Below are positions 39,924 through 42,970 of a stretch of DNA of 42,970 nt, piece by piece. The stretch is from a virus. Position numbers and translations under genes: made by a program. Position 1 is the first letter of the stretch. The number at the start of each line of letters is the position of its first letter. Location: IMG/VR virus record IMGVR_UViG_3300005534_000005, positions 1 to 42,970 of that record; one strand, written 5' to 3'. Below the pieces are notes generated by a model, which saw only the letters and a program-made list of their open reading frames with translations, was not told where the DNA came from and ran no database searches.

Positions 39924-40480
39924 TGGCCGGCCGACGCAAGTACGAGGAGGAGAAGCTACGTTGGCTTGTCGATCCTCCCGGCGGCCGTAGTTCCGCCTTC
40001 GCTCCCCGACACTTCGCCACCTACGACGAAGCGGTGGAACATGTGGAGGAATACAATTACCCTCCACGTACTCGCATCGTTGACACACGCGTCGAGGAAT
40101 ATAGCGTCGCTAATGGGGAGGGCGCAGTAACTCCTAAGGACCGCGCTCTCGTCTCGGCGGCAGACTTCTGTGAACTCGCGGCCGAACTCGTCTCCGGCCC
40201 CCGAGAGGCGGCGCACGGTGACAAGCTCATTAACTTCAAGAACATCGCCTCGATCTGGAACGCGCTGCTAGAGATCAAGTGGCGAAAGAATGGAGGGAAC
40301 GTACACGAACCTCCCCAAGTCCTTGACGCAGGCGACGTAGGCGACTTCATGGAAGCCTTCAAGATCGCCCGCCGTCACAGTGGCTCGTACAACCCGGACG
40401 ACTACGTGGACGCGGCCGGCTACGCTGGCTGCACCGGGCAGATACGCGCCCAAGAAGCACGTGACGGCAAAGACGACTAA
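39923..40480 (+). CDS. Hypothetical protein with DUF6378-like C-terminal region
   Basis: 185 residues from ATG 39923 (TGATG junction); GTG 39920 is an alternative. The N-terminal half is basic (AGRRKYEEEKLRWLVD). The C-terminal half (REAAHGDKLINFKNIASIW; FMEAFKIARRHSG; NPDDYVDAAGYAGC) matches a small domain common in phages with unknown function (DUF6378-like). The domain often lies near replication genes. Confidence 0.65.
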   Translation: MAGRRKYEEEKLRWLVDPPGGRSSAFAPRHFATYDEAVEHVEEYNYPPRTRIVDTRVEEYSVANGEGAVTPKDRALVSAADFCELAAELVSGPREAAHGDKLINFKNIASIWNALLEIKWRKNGGNVHEPPQVLDAGDVGDFMEAFKIARRHSGSYNPDDYVDAAGYAGCTGQIRAQEARDGKDD

Positions 40481-40892
40481 CGGCCGACGATGGTGGACGG
40501 CGCGCGAGCTTACTCTACTCCGTTCCTATGCTCAGGACGGTATGAGCATGTCTCGCGCGTCGGCCGCCCTCTGTCTCACCGGCTATCAACGTAGTAGGGC
40601 CGCAGTAGCACAGGCGGCGGCCCGCTACTCCATCAAGTTCCACGGAGAGTATGGAGTATGGGGAAATACGAACAGAGCGAAGAAGAAGCGTCCACCCCTA
40701 TCGGCGGAGGAACGACGCAAGCGCAATCGGGAGAAGAACCGAAGGTGGAGGGCGAAGCAACCTCCGCTGTCGCGAGCGGAGAAGGACCGACGGAACAAAT
40801 ACCAACGCGACCTGCGCCGCAGACGGCAGAAGGAAGCGCTGACCTCGTGGATGGGCAAGATGCTCTCTGTGCCGCAGTTCGACGGCTCATAG
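40461..40892 (+). CDS. Basic HTH protein, Myb/GcrA-like
   Basis: 143 residues from GTG 40461, overlapping the previous gene by 20 bases. RRWWTARELTLLRSYAQDGMS then RASAALCLTGYQRSRAAVAQAA form a helix-turn-helix reminiscent of Myb-like and GcrA-type domains. The second half is extremely basic (EERRKRNREKNRRWRAKQPP; DRRNKYQRDLRRRRQKE). Likely DNA or RNA binding. From 40658 on it shares its DNA with the next gene in another frame. Confidence 0.6.
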   Translation: MTAKTTNGRRWWTARELTLLRSYAQDGMSMSRASAALCLTGYQRSRAAVAQAAARYSIKFHGEYGVWGNTNRAKKKRPPLSAEERRKRNREKNRRWRAKQPPLSRAEKDRRNKYQRDLRRRRQKEALTSWMGKMLSVPQFDGS

Positions 40893-41209
40893 AGTTCTCA
40901 CACTCCCTCGTCGCCGATCCGCGCGAGGTACGAGCCGCGCTACCCGAGCTAGAGAGTATCCATCGTGAGCTGTACTATCACTCGACGTATGGTGCTAATC
41001 GTGGGCGCACCTTCGTCCCACTCTACCAGCGGCCGGAAGCTGTTCGCTGCGCCGTCGAAGGATGCGAAGCACCCTTCCCGTACTTCAACATCGAAGCGAC
41101 ACGAAGCAGCTACAACTGGCGTTGTCTCACCCACATCCCTCCCGACATCACTTTCCCTATCGGAATGAACTCGGAGGAGTGGATCGCGTCGGGAAGGAAG
41201 AAGGCATGA
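40658..41209 (+). CDS. Hypothetical protein with acidic N-terminus overlapping the basic gene
   Basis: 183 residues, GGAGAG 8 bases before the ATG. The first 65 residues are acidic and low-complexity (SEEEASTPIGGGTTQAQSGE), encoded in the same DNA as the basic tail of the previous gene. From about residue 66 it looks like a folded domain: ALCAAVRRLIEFSHSLV, LESIHRELYYHSTYG, AVRCAVEGCEAPFPYF (a Cys pair) and a C-terminal TFPIGMNSEEWIAS. Overlaps the polymerase gene by ATGA. Function unknown. Confidence 0.65.
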   Translation: MGKYEQSEEEASTPIGGGTTQAQSGEEPKVEGEATSAVASGEGPTEQIPTRPAPQTAEGSADLVDGQDALCAAVRRLIEFSHSLVADPREVRAALPELESIHRELYYHSTYGANRGRTFVPLYQRPEAVRCAVEGCEAPFPYFNIEATRSSYNWRCLTHIPPDITFPIGMNSEEWIASGRKKA

Positions 41210-42951
41210 GCCGCATCCTCACAGACGGCGATCCATCCTCCCGCATTTGGATTGTGGGAGAAGCGCCCGGTCGGAATGAAGTAGAACAAGGCCGCCCGTT
41301 CGTCGGGGCGAGCGGTATCGAACTCGACAAGATGCTCCGCGAGGCCGGCCTACTTCGCGCCCAATGTTTCCTCACGAACGTCTGTCACGAACGTCCTCCT
41401 TCCATCATGAAGAACGGGAAGGTCATCAATGACAACATCGAACAGTGGTTCCTAGGCGTCACTGCTGCACGTGCAACTAACACTCCTCTTATCAGCGGCC
41501 GCTTTCCAGCTGAGCCTATTAGAGACGGAGTGTCAATCCTCCGCGACTTACTCTTGCGGCACAAACCTACCTTGGTCATCGCACTCGGTAACACTGCCTT
41601 GTGGGCGCTCAGTAGCCATACAGGTATCACTAAGTGGCGAGGATCCGTCTTCGATACCTCGGAAGCGCGGGACGCGGGGCCGGCAGCTACGGGTGGTAAA
41701 GTAATCGCTACATTCCATCCGGCCGATGTTCTACGGCAGTGGACCCACCGGCCCATCGTCGTACAAGACCTCCGCCGCGCCGTCCGCGAAAGCACGTCTC
41801 CCAACGTCCACAAGACGACATGGAACTTCACAATACCTCGTACGGTAGCGGACGTTCGCGCGTGGCTCGGTGACTATGGTGCGTTCGCGGGAGGCAAGCA
41901 ACTCATCGCTGACACTGAGGGCTGGGGCCGCGTCGATTGTATCGGATTTGCAGCCTCGGCCGAAGAAGCTATCTGCATTCCCTTCGTCCATGAGACGAAC
42001 ATCGCGGCCGACCTCTCTAACCTCCATTATTGGACGGAGGAAGACGAGTTCGACATCCTCCAATTCCTCCGTCAAGTCCTCACTACGAACGACATCACGT
42101 TCCACAACGCTCTCTGGGACACACAGGTGATCCTACGCTCGTGGGGCTTCCTACCGCGCCTTGGTGACGATACACAAGTCATGCAACACGTCGCGTTCCC
42201 CGGCCTGATCGGCGGCAAGATCGATCCCGTCACAGGCGAAGTCGCGAAGACCGGCTCCTCCCTCTCCCTCTCCTTCATCGCCTCTATGTATTGCTCTTAC
42301 TACCGCTACTGGAAGGACGATGGCCGCCACTTCGATCCCTCCATTGGTGACGAGATCGACTACTGGCGGTACAACTGCGAAGATTGCGTCCGTACGTATG
42401 AGTGCCGCGATAGCCTTCGTGCGACCTTAGAGCGATACAATCTTCAAGCTCAGTATGAAATGAAGATGCGGGAGTTTGGGCCGGTCCTCGCGATGATGCT
42501 GCGCGGTCTTCCATACGACGTGGAGCGTGCGAAGCGGTATCGCGCGGAGGTCGATAAGACGAAGCACGGTGTCCGCGAATGGCTCTCCCACGTCACAGAG
42601 ACAGACTTCAATCCGTGGAGCGCGCCGCAATGCAAGGCGCTGTTCTACGATGACCTCTGTCTACCGAAGATGCTCAACCGTCACACTAAGGCACCTACGC
42701 TCGACGATGCGGCTCTCGAAACAATCGGCCGCAAGAACCCGATCCTCCGGCCGCTCGTCCAGCAAATCCAGAACTTCCGCACGCTCGACACGGTGAAGGA
42801 CGACATGGACCCCGCGCTCCCCGGCCCTGATGGTATCGTCCGCTTCGCCCTTAACGTCGCGTTTGTGGAAACGATGCGCTTCTCCTGCAACTCTACAGCA
42901 CATGGAGAGGGCGGCAACATGCAGAACATTAAACGTCCCGATGATGAATAG
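41206..42951 (+). CDS. polA: Family A DNA polymerase, N-terminal part: UDG-like domain, DEDDy exonuclease and thumb
   Basis: 581 residues from ATG 41206 (ATGA junction, AAGGAAGAAGG upstream). Residues about 10-190: UDG-like domain (GEAPGRNEVEQGRPFVG; TNVCHERPP; FHPADVLR) like family 4, but without the four-cysteine iron-sulfur set. Residues about 230-400: proofreading exonuclease with ADTEG (D236, E238), HNALWDTQ (D305) and Y389/D393 (DEDDy). Residues 400-581: thumb and start of the palm, ending MRFSCNSTA and GGNMQNIKRPDDE, the GRxSS/NLQNIP-like block. A stop follows; motifs A, B and C are in the gene at 1186-2094. By itself this part cannot polymerise. Confidence 0.92.
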   Translation: MSRILTDGDPSSRIWIVGEAPGRNEVEQGRPFVGASGIELDKMLREAGLLRAQCFLTNVCHERPPSIMKNGKVINDNIEQWFLGVTAARATNTPLISGRFPAEPIRDGVSILRDLLLRHKPTLVIALGNTALWALSSHTGITKWRGSVFDTSEARDAGPAATGGKVIATFHPADVLRQWTHRPIVVQDLRRAVRESTSPNVHKTTWNFTIPRTVADVRAWLGDYGAFAGGKQLIADTEGWGRVDCIGFAASAEEAICIPFVHETNIAADLSNLHYWTEEDEFDILQFLRQVLTTNDITFHNALWDTQVILRSWGFLPRLGDDTQVMQHVAFPGLIGGKIDPVTGEVAKTGSSLSLSFIASMYCSYYRYWKDDGRHFDPSIGDEIDYWRYNCEDCVRTYECRDSLRATLERYNLQAQYEMKMREFGPVLAMMLRGLPYDVERAKRYRAEVDKTKHGVREWLSHVTETDFNPWSAPQCKALFYDDLCLPKMLNRHTKAPTLDDAALETIGRKNPILRPLVQQIQNFRTLDTVKDDMDPALPGPDGIVRFALNVAFVETMRFSCNSTAHGEGGNMQNIKRPDDE

Positions 42952-42970
42952 AAAGGAACAAACATGCCCA
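42901..42970. repeat. Terminal direct repeat, right copy
   Basis: Identical to bases 1-70. The polymerase N-terminal gene's stop (42949-42951) and the next gene's start (42964) lie in it, so both ends share the same junction. Confidence 0.9.

Noticed and set aside
1-42970. Integrase, repressor, CRISPR array, insertion sequence
   Set aside because: No tyrosine or serine recombinase motifs, no regularly spaced repeat-spacer array and no transposase motifs were seen on either strand.

Overview
The window is the complete genome, or almost so, of a tailed double-stranded DNA phage with a short tail (podovirus-like), laid out as a circle. Bases 1-70 and 42901-42970 are identical, so the unit is about 42,900 bp and the ends given here are probably an assembly cut through a DNA polymerase gene, not physical ends. 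I see no integrase, repressor, RNA polymerase, tRNA or CRISPR array. The host is most likely a Gram-negative, GC-rich proteobacterium: many products carry Sec-type signal peptides or a lipobox, and the two best promoters are sigma70-like. A DUF3309-like peptide and a weakly GcrA-like DNA-binding protein hint at an alphaproteobacterium. That host assignment is an inference.

There are two opposed arms, both starting from a roughly 750-bp non-coding control region (28989-29742). The late arm runs leftward on the minus strand from 28988 to 3372. Its genes are packed end to end, mostly with ATGA, GTGA or TAATG junctions. In order they are: small terminase subunit; small membrane proteins (holin candidates); a cassette of exported proteins; large terminase; a PurD-like ATP-grasp ligase; portal; two small proteins; scaffold; major capsid protein; decoration protein candidate; head-tail adaptor candidate; tail and fibre proteins; nozzle candidate; GNAT acetyltransferase; and three ejection proteins. 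One ejection protein carries a C-terminal S74 chaperone domain and another an N-terminal transglycosylase domain. There is no tape measure or sheath gene, which supports the podovirus reading.

The early/replication arm runs rightward from 29743 through the end of the window and on to 3478. It starts with a DUF932 protein and many small unknown genes, whose gaps often hold stable GC-rich hairpins. It continues with a Cas4/AddB-like nuclease, a Sak4-like ATPase, a small AT-richer cassette with DUF551-like and Lar-like proteins, a lysozyme-like protein, an SSB-like protein, a split family A DNA polymerase and a DUF3987-type ATPase.

The strongest unusual signals are these. (1) The family A polymerase is divided into two proteins between its template-binding motif and motif A. 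The N-terminal part is a UDG-like domain fused to a DEDDy exonuclease and the thumb, and three genes, one a second (DEDDh) exonuclease, lie between the parts. (2) A PurD-like ATP-grasp enzyme sits between the large terminase and portal genes. (3) Five signal-peptide proteins, one lipoprotein and an HExxE protein form a cassette between the small and large terminase genes. (4) The control region has twelve TGCGA/TCGCA pentamers in about 210 bp, a 34-bp imperfect inverted repeat, and a late promoter that would give an almost leaderless mRNA.
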